From Phnomibacter ginsenosidimutans (GTDB lineage: Bacteria; Bacteroidota; Bacteroidia; Chitinophagales; Chitinophagaceae), in contig NZ_CP046566.1 in the NCBI RefSeq assembly GCF_009740285.1, forward strand, positions 1,418,501 to 1,482,500: a stretch of DNA of 64,000 nt, given 5' to 3'. Position 1 is the first letter of the stretch. Every line of letters begins with the position of its first letter. The position numbers and the translations under genes were made by a program. This document shows, in pieces, positions 37,121 through 47,971 of the stretch. The notes below the pieces were generated by a model that had not been told where the DNA came from, did no database searches, and saw only the letters and a list, made by a program, of their open reading frames with translations.

Positions 37121-38136
37121 GCGGCACCTCCTGTTGTTTCAGTGGCATCTTCTTCGCCGCCGTATTGCGTTTGCACGGCTTCGCTCCAGGTGTTTTTTTC
37201 TTCCCGCAGGTAGCGGCTAAAGCTGTCGGTAAATCCGTGGGTGCTGTACACTTTTTCAGCACCGCACAATTGCACCGCTTGCAGCAGCGACGGCCAATCT
37301 GCATGATCGCTGAGTACAAAACCGGCATCCGAATTGTTGCGGCGTTTGTTGCCCCGCACCTGCATCCAACCGCTGCAGTTGGCATCGCGGTAGCGGCCTG
37401 CTTTTTTCAGCCATGCAGAACCCGCAGCACTGGGTGGCGCAATCACAATCTGTCCTTCAATATCCGCTTTGTTGGTATCTGCTGTAATGCGGTGGCATTC
37501 GGGCAATACAATGCCATCGGCTTGCAATGCTTCATTGGCATTGGCAATGGCACCATGTAACCAAATGCGCAAGCCTGTTGCCGCCAGGGCCCGTTGTATA
37601 CGTTGCGCTTTACCCAGCGAATACGCATAAAAAACGGACGTGTATTGCTGCTGATGATTATGTGCTACCCATGCACACATCTCGTTGTACACTTGCTGTT
37701 GCGGTTGCCATTGGTAAATGGGCAGACCAAACGTGCATTCTGTAACCATGTGGGTGCAGGCCACGGGGTGCCAGGCAGTGCTCAGGCCATCATCTTCCAG
37801 TTTGTAATCGCCGGTGATGAGCCATGTTTCGCCATGCGCTGCTACACGCACCATGCTGCTGCCCACAATATGCCCTGCGGGAAACAAGGTGAGCTCTACA
37901 TCGTGTATGCGCATTGGTTCTTCCCACCCAATGGTTTGCAGGGCAATGTCTTGCCCGAGGCGCTGGCGCAGCATGCCTTTGCTGAGGTGATGGCTGAGGT
38001 AGCGGGCCGAACCCCAACGGGCATGGTCGCTGTGGGCATGCGTAATAACTGCCCTTTGCACCGGCCGCCACGGGTCGATGTAAAAATCGCCGGCGGGGCA
38101 GTACAAACCTTTATCGGTAAATTGAATGAGCGACAT
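37117..38136 (-). CDS. Ligase-associated exonuclease, metallo-beta-lactamase fold
   Basis: 339 residues from the ATG at 38,136; the frame extends to 38,187 without domain content. The metal motif is ITHAHSDHARWG (His33, His35, Asp37, His38), with more ligands in LITGDYKLEDDG and FVLSDHADW, and THGF near the end. This pattern places it with SNM1/Pso2-like and CPSF-type nucleases of the beta-lactamase fold. It is the first gene of the exonuclease-ligase-helicase operon, which likely repairs double-strand ends or crosslinks; the exact lesion is not established. Confidence 0.9.
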   Translation of the reverse strand: MSLIQFTDKGLYCPAGDFYIDPWRPVQRAVITHAHSDHARWGSARYLSHHLSKGMLRQRLGQDIALQTIGWEEPMRIHDVELTLFPAGHIVGSSMVRVAAHGETWLITGDYKLEDDGLSTAWHPVACTHMVTECTFGLPIYQWQPQQQVYNEMCAWVAHNHQQQYTSVFYAYSLGKAQRIQRALAATGLRIWLHGAIANANEALQADGIVLPECHRITADTNKADIEGQIVIAPPSAAGSAWLKKAGRYRDANCSGWMQVRGNKRRNNSDAGFVLSDHADWPSLLQAVQLCGAEKVYSTHGFTDSFSRYLREEKNTWSEAVQTQYGGEEDATETTGGAA

Positions 38137-38255
38137 GCCGTGTTCACTTGTTGTTTCGAAGAAAGCGCATAAAACAACAGCGAACAAAGCAAATTGTTAG
38201 GACTGGGGTAGGGTCGTTTTTTGGGGAGAAATATCTGAAGTAGTTTGAAAAGAGG

Positions 38256-38501
38256 TCAGGCTATCCCCCGCAGATTATTGTTGTAGAGATAACGGTAATA
38301 TAGGTTTTGCTTGCTGGGAATGAGCCAGCCTTCCTGGCGCATCCACATGCCGGTTTGCACCAGTGCATCGGCCTCAGCTCCGGAAAAATAATCTCGTACG
38401 GAAAACATGGCATCGTTGGGATGCGTTTCGTAGAGCATGGCCATTTTCAAGGTGGCTTCCTGCAAAATATCGGCAGCAGTCATCAGTTCCATATCCAGCA
38501 T
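38256..38501 (-). CDS. Small hypothetical protein
   Basis: 81 residues from the ATG at 38,501 (MLDMELMTAADILQEATLKM...). The frame runs upstream to 38,627, but that extension is Cys/Arg-rich and looks non-coding. The protein is acidic and probably helical, with MAMLYETHPNDAMFSVRDYF in the middle. It has no signal peptide and no family I recognise. Confidence 0.5.
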   Translation of the reverse strand: MLDMELMTAADILQEATLKMAMLYETHPNDAMFSVRDYFSGAEADALVQTGMWMRQEGWLIPSKQNLYYRYLYNNNLRGIA

Positions 38502-38681
38502 TTTACTGATTAAAAATTGGGTGATTCTAAGTTCTTGCAGCGTAGCGAAACAGGACCTGCACAGTTTTGCACGGGTAGTGCATACCATCGTTTGGTGTCT
38601 GCTCTGCCTGCATAAAGGTTTCTGCAAAAAGCGCAGTAACTTACCACAGCAACGATTTGTTTACGCATCAATCAGCTTGTT

Positions 38682-39107
38682 ATGCAACAATCTACTCCAT
38701 TGTACCCCTGCTTGTGGTTTGATGGCAATGCCCGAACTGCCGTACAGTTTTACTGCGAAGTTTTTGATGGCGACATCATTTCAGAAAATCCCGTGGTGCT
38801 GATATTCCGCATTCGGGGCCAGCAATACATGGCGCTGAATGGCGGTCCGCAATATCAGTTTACGCCGGCCATTTCTTTAGTGGTCTCCTGCGATACCCAG
38901 GATGAGATTGATTTGTATTGGGAGATGCTGGGCTACAAAGGCCATTACCAACCATGCGGCTGGCTGACGGATCAGTTTGGCGTTTCGTGGCAAGTGGTGC
39001 CCAAGGTATTGCCAACGCTCATGAACAATCCGCAGCGTGGCACAGCAGTGCTGCAGGCATTGCTGAAAATGCAAAAGATTGACATTGCTGCATTGGAGAA
39101 TGCTTAG
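38682..39107 (+). CDS. VOC-family (PhnB/glyoxalase-like) protein
   Basis: 141 residues with the PhnB-type vicinal-oxygen-chelate fold: LYPCLWFDGNARTAVQFYCE at the N-terminus, FRIRGQQYMALNGGPQYQFT in the middle, and GWLTDQFGVSWQVVPKVL near the end. These blocks are typical of the group once called 3-demethylubiquinone methyltransferase-like. Members are small cytoplasmic proteins of mostly unknown function; some are resistance or isomerase enzymes. Confidence 0.85.
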   Translation: MQQSTPLYPCLWFDGNARTAVQFYCEVFDGDIISENPVVLIFRIRGQQYMALNGGPQYQFTPAISLVVSCDTQDEIDLYWEMLGYKGHYQPCGWLTDQFGVSWQVVPKVLPTLMNNPQRGTAVLQALLKMQKIDIAALENA

Positions 39108-39244
39108 CTGCATATTGGCTATTTTACAATGCTTACAACCATTCATCACATTGTATGGTTTCGCTCTATTATTCTTCTGGTATCACGGTGCATAGCCTGT
39201 ACATTTGTTAGGATGCAGCATACGAAAAATTACCTTCCGCTTTT

Positions 39245-42200
39245 ATGAAGCAGGGCCATGCATTTCAGCTCCGGATCAGCTGCTTACTTGCTGTGAGTAT
39301 GCTTTGTACCATCATAGGATTGGCGCAGCCGGTGATACAGTCTTTTGCACCCCTTACAGCCGCCAGTGGCAGTACACTCATCATTTCAGGTAGTGGCTTT
39401 TCTTCTGTTGCAGGAAATAACGTGGTTCAGTTTGGTGCAGTAAGAGCTACGGTTCAATCGGCTACAACCACGAGTTTGCAAGTAATTGTACCCGCGGGTG
39501 CTACCTACCAGCCCATTACAGTAAACAGCAATGGGCTGACAGCACAATCTTCCCGGTATTTTTTACCGGCTTTTACACCAATGCAACCTTTGGCATTATC
39601 CAGTTTTGGATTGGCGCAAACATTGGAAACGGATTATTATCCCAGAGAAGTATTGCTGCATGATTTGAATTTGGATAACAAACCCGAGGTGTTGGTATTG
39701 CGCTATTTGCCCAATAATTATTCACCCAGTCATGTATTGCCGTATCTCAACAATAGCAATGATTCTGCCATTATGCTGCAAGCGGCAGGTAGTTTTTTTG
39801 CCGGCACGTTTGCGTCCGATATGAAACTGGCCGATATAGATGGTGATGGATTACAGGATGTGATTACTTCCAGTATTGTGCCCAATGAAATTTCGGTATT
39901 GCGCAATACGAGTACTTCATCGAGTATTGGTTTTGCCACCCGATTTTTTATTAGTAAAAATGATGCGGCTTTTCATATTGCTGTAGCCGATGTGGATGGA
40001 GATGGCAAACCAGATATTGTGGGGAGCAATACGTTGGCAGGTACTATTTCTATGTACAGAAATACCAGTGCCGTTGGCAGCGTTTCATTTGCAGCTGCTA
40101 TAGAAATGCCAGTGGCCGCCATGCCAAGAACGATTGTACTGCAAGATGTAAACAACGACCGTAAACCCGATTTACTGATGGTAGATGAGGCTAACAAACG
40201 GGTGGTTGTTTTTCGAAACCAAAGTACGGTTGGTAATATTCATTTGACGCAACAGGTAGCATTGAATAGCCCCGATGGTTTATTGCCCCAATACCTGTGC
40301 GTGGCAGATTTGAATGTTGATGGTAATACCGATGTGTTGTTTAGTACCATCAATGATTTTTATACGCAAGGAAATATATACGCATGGAGGGGCGATGGCA
40401 ACTGGAGTTTTGTCAATGACGGTGCATTGCCCAAAGCATCTGCTGTGAGTGCCTTTTACAAACCTTCGGTAGCCGATATGGATGCTGATGGCAAACCAGA
40501 TATTGCGGTGGGCAGGCAAGGTAGTTTTGATGTAGAAACATTTCGTAACACTGGTACTACAGGGTCAGTACTCAGTTTTGCCAGTGCCTCGGTGATGTAT
40601 ACAGGTTCTGCCTCAACTTTGGCTTTGGGTGATGTAAATAATGATGGATCACCAGACATGATTACTGGTTCTACTTTGGGCAGTGCTTCGCAAGTATTTC
40701 GCAACAAAACGGGTAAAACCAGCATCACCAATGTGTCGCCTGCAGAAGCTGGATATGGTGCTACCGTTCGCATCAGTGGCCGCAATTTTACAGGCACCAA
40801 TAGTGTACGGTTTGCCGGCATAAATGCCTTGTCGTTTGTGGTTGAATCAGATACCAGCATTGTTGCTACAGTTGGCCATGCAGCTACTGGTGCGGTAAGC
40901 GTTACTGCAACCGCAGGAATTGATGCATGGCAAACCTTTACCTACAACAATGCGCCGCAGATTGATTCTTTTGCACCAGCCATGGCTGCTTCGGGAGATA
41001 CGGTATTGATATATGGCCGTAACTTTTACAGTACGCATACGGTACAGTTTGGCGAGGTGAATGCAACCTGGTTTGAAGTGGTGCATGCAGGGCTCATGAA
41101 AGCCATTCCTGCAACTGGCAATCATGGCTACGTGAGTGTACAAAACAGTTCGGGTTTTTACAGAAAAGACGGGTTTGTTTTTTTACGCAAGCCAGTGCTG
41201 CAAAGCTTTAATCCGGCATCGGGCTACAAAGGCCAATGGTTGTATTTGTATGGACAACATTTGGCATTGCCCGGCATATTACCCACGGTATCCATTGGTG
41301 GAGTTGTTTGTCCGCAGGTAAGCAGCAGCAATGATTATACGCAATTGATGGTCGTGCTAGCATCCGTTCAAAGCGGTGATATAATTGTACAGCATCCGGG
41401 TGGTGCCGACACGCTGCACGGATTTGTGTTTATTCCTGCACCCGATATTATTGCGGCCTCGCCGATGGCAGCTTCTCCAACAGATACCATTCGAATTTCG
41501 GGCAGGTATTTCAGTGATGTAACGCAAGTAAAATTGGGCGATTCATCAGCCGCATGGTTTCGGGTGCTCAATGATAGCATGATTGTGGCAGTGGTGGGCC
41601 ATGGCAAAACCGGCCCAATTACAGTAACCAAATTTTCAGGCAGCGATACCTTGAGTGGATTTGTGTTTGTGCCCTTTCCTGCTCCGCAAATCATGCAATC
41701 AACACCAAACACGGGTACAGCTGGTACAAAAGTGCTGCTCACCGGACATTATCTCTGGGGAATCAAATCCATACAACTTGGAGGAAAAGAAGTAGTGAAT
41801 TTTCAAAACCCTCATCCCGATTCAGTATGGCTTTGGGCGCCGGTTGACGCATCGGGTGGTATACGCATTGAAACTTACTATGGAGTGGTGCTGCTACAAC
41901 CCGGATTTATCAGACAGCTACCACCGATATTTACCGGTTTTTCACCAGCTGCTGCATCGCCGGGTGATGTGCTTGTACTGCAAGGAAATGGATTTGGCAA
42001 CAATGCATCTGCAGTTCAGGTTTGGTTTGGGCCGGTAAAAGCGAATATTGTTCAAATCAATAATCAACAACTAACGGTGCAAGTGCCATACTCGGCTGGG
42101 TATGATAAAATAACAGTGGTAGTACAATCTTTATCAGCAATAAGTGACCGTTATTTTCAGCCTTTGCATTTGCCAACCGCTGGTTTGCCGCTACGTAATA

Positions 42201-43727
42201 ACTCTTTTGTACGCAGTGGAACAGATGTTTCTGGTGGCATTGCTTACGACAGGCAATCCATAGCGGTGGACTTGAACAATGATGGCAAACCTGATTTGGC
42301 TACTTTATCAAGTTACAATGGATTGATGCTGTATCGCAATACCAGTGAAGCCGGAAGTGTGTTGTGGAGTGATGCCATCATGACGGGCATTGGTGGCGCC
42401 AGCAGCATGGAGGCCGCTGATGTGGATGGCGATGGTATGCAAGACATTGTATTGTTTGGTGGCGGAGGAGTAGTGCGTAACATTTCCACTATGGCTTCAA
42501 TCGCTACATCTTTTGTTCCTGTGGGTATCAATGCGACTGATAAGCTGGCCGATATGAATGCAGACGGAAAACCGGATTTGCTGCGGATTGGCGGGGCCAA
42601 TATTGTTCAGATACAGTTTAATACCAGTACGCCGGGCGACATCCGTTTTAGTGAAGTAGTAAATATTACTACTGCCAATAATCTGCCCTTTACCTGGTTG
42701 GCCAATGCCGCAGATATTGATATGGATGGCGCCATAGATTTAATAGGTGTTGGTGGCAACTATCTGCATGTGATTCGCAATACAGGAAACAGTAACCTGC
42801 CTGCATTTACGAGCCTGCATCAGAGCTATCGTTTCAATGGCGCCTCCGCTTCCTATTATTATCCGGAGGCAGTTACGCTGGCAGATTTGAATGCAGACGG
42901 AAAACCGGAAATGCTGGTGCAGCACAACACGTACAGTACAGCCAGTTTTGGTATTCATGAAAATCTATCAACACCGGGTAATATGTTGCTGGGTGACGTG
43001 CAGGTGATGACGAATGCACCAACAGACAAAACCGTACAGTCTGGTGATTTTAATGGCGATGGCAAGCCTGACCTGCTGATTGGCAGTGGCCCATGGTTGT
43101 ATGTATATCAAAATCTTTCTACTTCGTCAACTGTTGTATTGGGCAACAGAGCTGCGCTACAATATGTAGCTGATGCTGCTTGCATTGCAGATATAGATGG
43201 CGATGGCAAACAAGATATTGCCACGCATTCCAACGGTTGGATTGTGCTGCGCAACCGCATGGGCGAAACGCAAACCTTGAGTATGTGTGTAGAAGGGAAT
43301 GTTACCATTCCTGCTAATGTAACAGGTAGTAGCTATCAATGGCAAATGAATTTGGGTAGTGGTTTTGCCAATGTGCAAAATGATGCTCATATAAATGGCG
43401 TGACTACCGCAACGCTTCAGCTCAGCAATGTGCCGGGCAATTGGCTGAACCGACAGGTTAGATGTATGATTGACAATGGCGCCGTATACAGCGAACCACA
43501 ACAACTGAATTTTACGAATAACTGGACGGGCAGTCAAAACCAACAATGGCATACACCTGCTAATTGGAACTGCAGGGATAGTGCCAGATGAATATACTTC
43601 CGTTGCCATTCCCGCAGGCAAAACGGTGCTGGTGAGTGCCAATGCCACGTGCAGGTATTTGTGGCAAGAAAGTTTTAGTGTATTGCGTGTACTGCCCGGC
43701 GTTCAGTTAAACATTTTGCAGCGATAA
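39245..43727 (+). CDS. Giant secreted protein with IPT/TIG and FG-GAP repeats (frameshifted)
   Basis: About 1494 residues. An N-terminal signal peptide (from MKQGHAFQLR, hydrophobic core LLAVSMLCTIIGLAQ) precedes seven TIG/IPT Ig-like repeats, recognised by 'PxIxSFxPxxAxxGxxVxIxGxxF'. Two blocks of FG-GAP/VCBS repeats (about 120-490 and 1000-1345) show calcium-loop words such as DVDGDGKPD and DLNNDGKPD. The frame stops at 43,591, but removing one base at 43,574 continues it as GIVPDEYTSVAIPAGKTVLV to a stop at 43,725. It has no T9SS sorting domain at the end. It is likely a surface or extracellular beta-propeller/adhesin; the ligand is unknown. Confidence 0.8.
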
Positions 43728-43762
43728 TGACATTGTAGCTGTAAACCGAAACCACCGTTGTA

Positions 43763-44573
43763 ATGAGCAAAAAAACGAAGGCTATTGTCAGGTCTATTCT
43801 TTTTTGCAGCTACTTTACGCTTGCTGCTCATGTTGTTTTCGATGGGTAAGCAGCTGTTTCCGGCTTCGGCAGAAAGGTGGGCTTATGGTTTGTTGGGTAC
43901 AGCAGCTGGCTTGGTAACAACGCTTGTATTTGTACAAATAGATAAACTGCGGTTTGCTGATGTGGGGTTGCAGTGGCGGAAAATAACACTGCTGCATTTT
44001 GCACAAGGTGTAATGATAGGCGTATTGGTAATGGGCAGCATGGCGGCCATGGTGTTTGTATTGGGTGGCCTACACCTGCAATGGAATACTAATGCCACGG
44101 TATTGGGTTCGCTGCTAGCTATTTTGCCGTTGATTCCGCTGGCATTGATGGAGGAAATTGGCTTTAGAGGATATGCTTTGCAACGACTACAAAAAGCAGT
44201 AGGCATCAGAAGTGCTATTTGGATAACGGCGTTGTTGTTTGGGGTGTATCATTTGCTGAATGGATGGAGCTGGCAGGCGGCTATGTTGGGAACTACCATT
44301 TGGGGATTGCTGTTTGCATGGGCGGCTTGTAAGCAACAAGGCGTTGCCATGAGTACGGGTATTCATTTTGCTGCCAACATGACGACGAGTTTGTATACCG
44401 ATACAACACCAACTTTTCAATTGTGGCAGATACAAATGGCCAATGGCAGTAGCATGCAAACCTATCAGCAAACATGGCTGACCGAATGGCTGCCGCATGT
44501 GGCATTGTTGCTGCTGAGTATTTGGTTGATAGAAAGATTGGTGAAGCAGCAATCAAAGTTGAGAGATGCATAA
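43763..44573 (+). CDS. CPBP-family intramembrane metalloprotease (probable frameshift)
   Basis: About 270 residues with several membrane helices. The CPBP/Rce1 motifs are present: MEEIGFRGYALQ (EExxxR), LLFGVYHLLNG (FxxxH) and IHFAANMTT (HxxxN/D). An ATG at 43,763 (MSKKTKAIVRSILF) is in a different frame from the core; adding one T to the T6 run at 43,800-43,805 joins them as RSILFFAATLRLLL. Without this the only starts are a TTG at 43,785 or an internal ATG. Members cleave prenylated or membrane substrates or act in bacteriocin immunity; the role here is unknown. Confidence 0.8.
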
Positions 44574-44711
44574 TGCTGATGGGCTGCGGTGGGTGGAGGC
44601 CACGCTGCAGGCGTGGGTACGCAGCGCAGCGAAGTACCGGAGCGAAGCGGAGCCGGAACACGCCGGACTGCTGCTACATGCACGATTGCTGACAGCCCCA
44701 ATACAAAAACG
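44574..44711. other. GC-rich, AGCGAAGC-containing intergenic segment
   Basis: The stretch near 44,600-44,680 (GGCCACGCTGCAGGCGTGGG, then CGCAGCGCAGCGAAGTACCG, then GAGCGAAGCGGAGCCGG) is much more GC-rich than its neighbours and repeats AGCGAAG words. It lies between the convergent CPBP and ABC permease genes. It could be a terminator-like or repeat sequence. No gene is seen. Confidence 0.4.
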
Positions 44712-45824
44712 TTATGCTCTTTTTCGATAATTGAGGATGGCCCATACATTGAGCACCACCGCAAATATGGCCATGATGCCGAGGTGGCGACTGATATCGG
44801 TAAACCCGCTGCCTTTGAGGACCAGCATCCGCATGACATCAATGAAATAAGAAACCGGATTGAAACGGGTAATGACTTGTGCCCAGTGGGGCATACTATC
44901 GATAGGTGTGTATAAGCCGCCGAGCAAAATGAAAATCATCATGAGGAAAAAGGCGATGAGCATGGCTTGCTGCTGTGTGTGGGCATAGGTGCTTATGAGC
45001 AGGCCGAGGCCCAACACAGCCATCATGTACACGGCGGCAAATGCATAGAGCAAGGGCAGACTGCCGACGGGTACAATACCATACGCTACCCGGGCAATGA
45101 TGAGGCCAAGACTGAGCGATACCATACCCAATACCCAAAAAGGGATGAGCTTGCCGAGGATGAAATATTGCTTGCGGACGGGTGTAACGTTGATTTGTTC
45201 GATGGTGCCGATTTCTTTTTCCCGAACGATATTGAGGGCCGTGAGAAATGCACCTACCATGGTGAGCAAAATGGCGAGGATGCCGGGCACCATGAATTTT
45301 TGATAACTCATACGCACATTGAACCAGTTGGAATTAGTAGTGAGTATTTGCGGCTGCTGGCTGTGCCGCGGCAATTGCAACCAATGCTGCCTTATGTCGG
45401 TATTAAACTGCCGGATGATGGTATTGAGATAACCTGCGCCAATGTTGGCCTTGGTGCCATTGACTGCATTCACACTCATGTGTAGAGGCGCTTCGTTTTC
45501 CCGTATCAGTGTGCGTTCGAAATGTTGGGGTATGTCGAGAATAATATCTGCTTCATCGGTTTCAATATAGGAAAGCGCCTGTGTGTAAGAGGCTGGCATG
45601 GCCACGAGTTTGAAATAACCGGAAGCGGCAATTTGCCGGGTGAGTTGGCGGCTGTAGGTGCTGTGGTCGTGGTCTACCACTGCAATGTTTACATTCTTCA
45701 CTTCGTAATCGGCCGCCAATGGCATCACTACCAACTGAATGATGGGCATGATGAAGATCATCCGCAGGATGGCCGGGTCGCGGAAGATTTGGCGGAATTC
45801 TTTTTCGATGAGGAAGCGGAGCAT
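44712..45824 (-). CDS. ABC-2 type permease, YbhR/YhhJ-like (second of pair)
   Basis: 370 residues. One N-terminal helix (MIFIMPIIQLVVMPL) is followed by a large periplasmic domain and a cluster of five helices, as in ABC-2 exporters. VREKEIGTIEQINVTPVRKQ is the hallmark cytoplasmic loop of YhhJ/YbhR-type drug exporters. It is the last gene of the exporter operon. Confidence 0.88.
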   Translation of the reverse strand: MLRFLIEKEFRQIFRDPAILRMIFIMPIIQLVVMPLAADYEVKNVNIAVVDHDHSTYSRQLTRQIAASGYFKLVAMPASYTQALSYIETDEADIILDIPQHFERTLIRENEAPLHMSVNAVNGTKANIGAGYLNTIIRQFNTDIRQHWLQLPRHSQQPQILTTNSNWFNVRMSYQKFMVPGILAILLTMVGAFLTALNIVREKEIGTIEQINVTPVRKQYFILGKLIPFWVLGMVSLSLGLIIARVAYGIVPVGSLPLLYAFAAVYMMAVLGLGLLISTYAHTQQQAMLIAFFLMMIFILLGGLYTPIDSMPHWAQVITRFNPVSYFIDVMRMLVLKGSGFTDISRHLGIMAIFAVVLNVWAILNYRKRA

Positions 45825-45839
45825 GGGGGGAGAGTTGAT

Positions 45840-45935
45840 TAGTTTACGAGTTCACGTGTTTACGGATTTGTTTAGCGTTTGTTGATTTTGGATTGTGGTT
45901 CTTTGTATTCCTGCTTTCTTATTTTTTATTCCTTA
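45840..45935. repeat. A-rich, G-poor word-run repeat, copy 2
   Basis: On the minus strand it reads GGAATAAGGAATAAAAAATA..., then ACAAAGAACCACAATCC..., then CAACAAACGC and a GTAAACACGTGAACTCGTAA tail. The same word order as 16,785-16,925, but inverted. It fills the gap between the two permease genes. Confidence 0.6.
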
Positions 45936-47069
45936 TTCCAAACGAATCTTAAACTTCCTTGCAGTTAATGCAATCAGGCCAACAGTCATGCCGGTAAGGA
46001 TGAGCATTTCTTTCCAGATGGCGGCAATGCCCAGTCCTTTGATCATGATGCTTTTGACAATAATGAAATACCACTTGGCTGGTATGATGTTGCTCATGAC
46101 CTGTAACGGTATGGGCATGTTTTCGATGGGGAACATGAAACCACTCAACATGAGTGTGGGGAGGAACATGCCCACCAATGAGATGAGCATGGCTATTTGT
46201 TGCGATGCTGTGAGGGTGCTGATGAGCAAACCCAACGACAAGGCGGTGATGGTAAAGAGCATGCTGGTGGCCAGCAATAAACCAAGGCTGCCGGCAATGG
46301 GTAAGTCGAGTGCAAATACACTGAGCAATAAGATGGTGCCAATGTTGACCATACTGAGCAATAAATACGGAATGGCTTTGGCAATGATGATGAGAATGGG
46401 TCGCAACGGAGACGCCAGCAAAATTTCCATGGTGCCATTTTCTTTTTCCCGTACTACGGAAATGGAAGTCATCATGGTACTGACGAGCAATAAAATCATG
46501 GCCATGACACCGGGTACAAAATTGTACGCCCCTTTCAACTGTGGGTTGTAGAGCATCCGCATGCTGCTGTTGATGTTGTATGGCAGTTTGCTGCCCAGCA
46601 ATGCTTGTTGTTCATCGCCAATAATGGCATTGGCATAGTTGGTGACTGTTGTAGCCACGTTGGGGTCGGAAGCATCGGCTATGATTTGAATGGTTGCTTG
46701 TCCGCCATGCTGCAGGTTGTATTCAAACTGTGTGGGAAAAATCAACGCCATTTTGATTTTGCCTTCTTTAAAGGCTGATTCAATTTGCTGTGGCGATTGC
46801 AGTTCCTGTTCAATATCGAAATACTGGCTGGCAGCAAAGCGTTGGGTAATGCGCAGGCTGCTGGCATCTTTCGAAGGATCGAGGATAGCGATTTTGGCAT
46901 TCTTTACTTCGTTGGTGAGTGCAAAGCCAAACAACGTGATTTGCACCACGGGCATGCCAAACAAAATGAACAATGTTCGCTTGTCTCTCCAGATGTGGAG
47001 AAACTCTTTTTTACAAATGAGAGGAATTGAGCGAACATGGTTCTTTTTAGTTTTAAATACAGCGTTCAC
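45933..47069 (-). CDS. ABC-2 type permease, YbhS/YhhJ-like (first of pair)
   Basis: 378 residues with the same layout as the gene that follows: a helix near 30-50, an extracellular domain, then five helices from about 190. VREKENGTMEILLASPLRPI is the conserved loop. Together the two permeases form a heterodimer, as in YbhS/YbhR. Its start is separated from the ATPase gene upstream by about 150 bases of word-run DNA, which is unusual inside an operon. Confidence 0.88.
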   Translation of the reverse strand: MNAVFKTKKNHVRSIPLICKKEFLHIWRDKRTLFILFGMPVVQITLFGFALTNEVKNAKIAILDPSKDASSLRITQRFAASQYFDIEQELQSPQQIESAFKEGKIKMALIFPTQFEYNLQHGGQATIQIIADASDPNVATTVTNYANAIIGDEQQALLGSKLPYNINSSMRMLYNPQLKGAYNFVPGVMAMILLLVSTMMTSISVVREKENGTMEILLASPLRPILIIIAKAIPYLLLSMVNIGTILLLSVFALDLPIAGSLGLLLATSMLFTITALSLGLLISTLTASQQIAMLISLVGMFLPTLMLSGFMFPIENMPIPLQVMSNIIPAKWYFIIVKSIMIKGLGIAAIWKEMLILTGMTVGLIALTARKFKIRLE

Positions 47070-47129
47070 GAGTTGCTGCTGCCTTGATCTTGCCGAAGGT
47101 GTGTTTGAAGATTTATTGTTACAGCGGTC

Positions 47130-47219
47130 ACAAGTTTTTACTGTTTGTTGTTTTTGGTTTGTTGTTCTCGGTTTGTAAACTTTCTTATTCCTTATTTTCT
47201 GTTTTTTATTCCTTATTCA
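47130..47219. repeat. A-rich, G-poor word-run repeat, copy 3
   Basis: The minus strand reads GAATAAGGAATAAAAAACAG..., AATAAGGAATAAGAAAG, then TTTACAAACCGAGAACAACA, CAAACCAAAAACAACAAAC. It starts right after the ATPase stop (47,220) and is the best match to copies 1 and 2. Confidence 0.65.
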
Positions 47220-47971
47220 CTAATCGCCACTGCGCTTCGCCTTTCTGGCCAGTTGCAAAAACACTTCTTCCATATCTTGGGCATGAAACTGTTGTCTTAG
47301 TTGTGCAGGCGTATCCATCGCTTCGATTTTGCCATCTACCATAATGCATACGCGGTTGCAATACTCTGCTTCATCCATGTAGTGTGGTTACAAATACGGT
47401 GGTGCCTGCATTGGCAGCCCGGTAAATCATTTCCCAAAACTCTCTGCGGGTAATGGGGTCAACACCGCCGGTAGGTTCATCTAAAAACACCAGTGGCGGG
47501 TTGTGAAAAATGGCCACGCTAAAGGCAAGCTTTTGCTTCCAACCGAGGGGTAATGTTTTTACCAGACTGTTGAGTTCGTGTTGTAAATGAAGTTCCTCTA
47601 CAATGGCGGCGGTTTTCTGTTTGATGGCAGCTGAGCTCATTCCATAAATTCCACCATAGAGGCGCATGTTTTCCCGTACCGTGAGGTCTTCGTACAAGCT
47701 AAACTTCTGGCTCATGTAGCCAATGTTGCGCTTCGATCATTTCCGATTGGGTTCGCACATCAAAACCTGCTACGCTGGCTTCGCCGGAAGTAGGAGAGAG
47801 CAGGCCGCAGAACATGCGCATGGCTGTACTTTTACCCGCACCATTGGCGCCAAGGAATCCAAAGATTTCACCCTTGTGAACATCTAAGCTTATTGCATCC
47901 ACAGCCGTGAAATCGCCAAAGGTTTTGGTGAGCTTGTTGGCCGTGATGATATGTGAATTGGTATCAATCAT
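47220..47971 (-). CDS. ABC transporter ATPase, second-domain YbhF type (two frameshifts)
   Basis: About 250 residues. Walker A is GANGAGKST and Walker B LVFLDEPTGGVDP. The signature is LPLGWKQKLAFS rather than LSGGQ, a form known from the second ABC half of YbhF/RbbA, which fits its place as the partner of the following ATPase. Frames join on removing one C at 47,734 (SEMIKRNIGYMSQKFSLYED) and adding two bases in the AC repeat near 47,381-47,387 (VFVTTHYMDEAEYCNRVCIM). The true stop is then at 47,220. It overlaps the upstream ATPase gene by 8 bases. Confidence 0.85.

Noticed and set aside
47381-47387. Programmed ribosomal frameshift in the ABC ATPase gene
   Set aside because: No slippery heptamer with downstream structure was seen, and the shift is two bases in an AC repeat. 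With many similar shifts nearby an assembly error is more likely.
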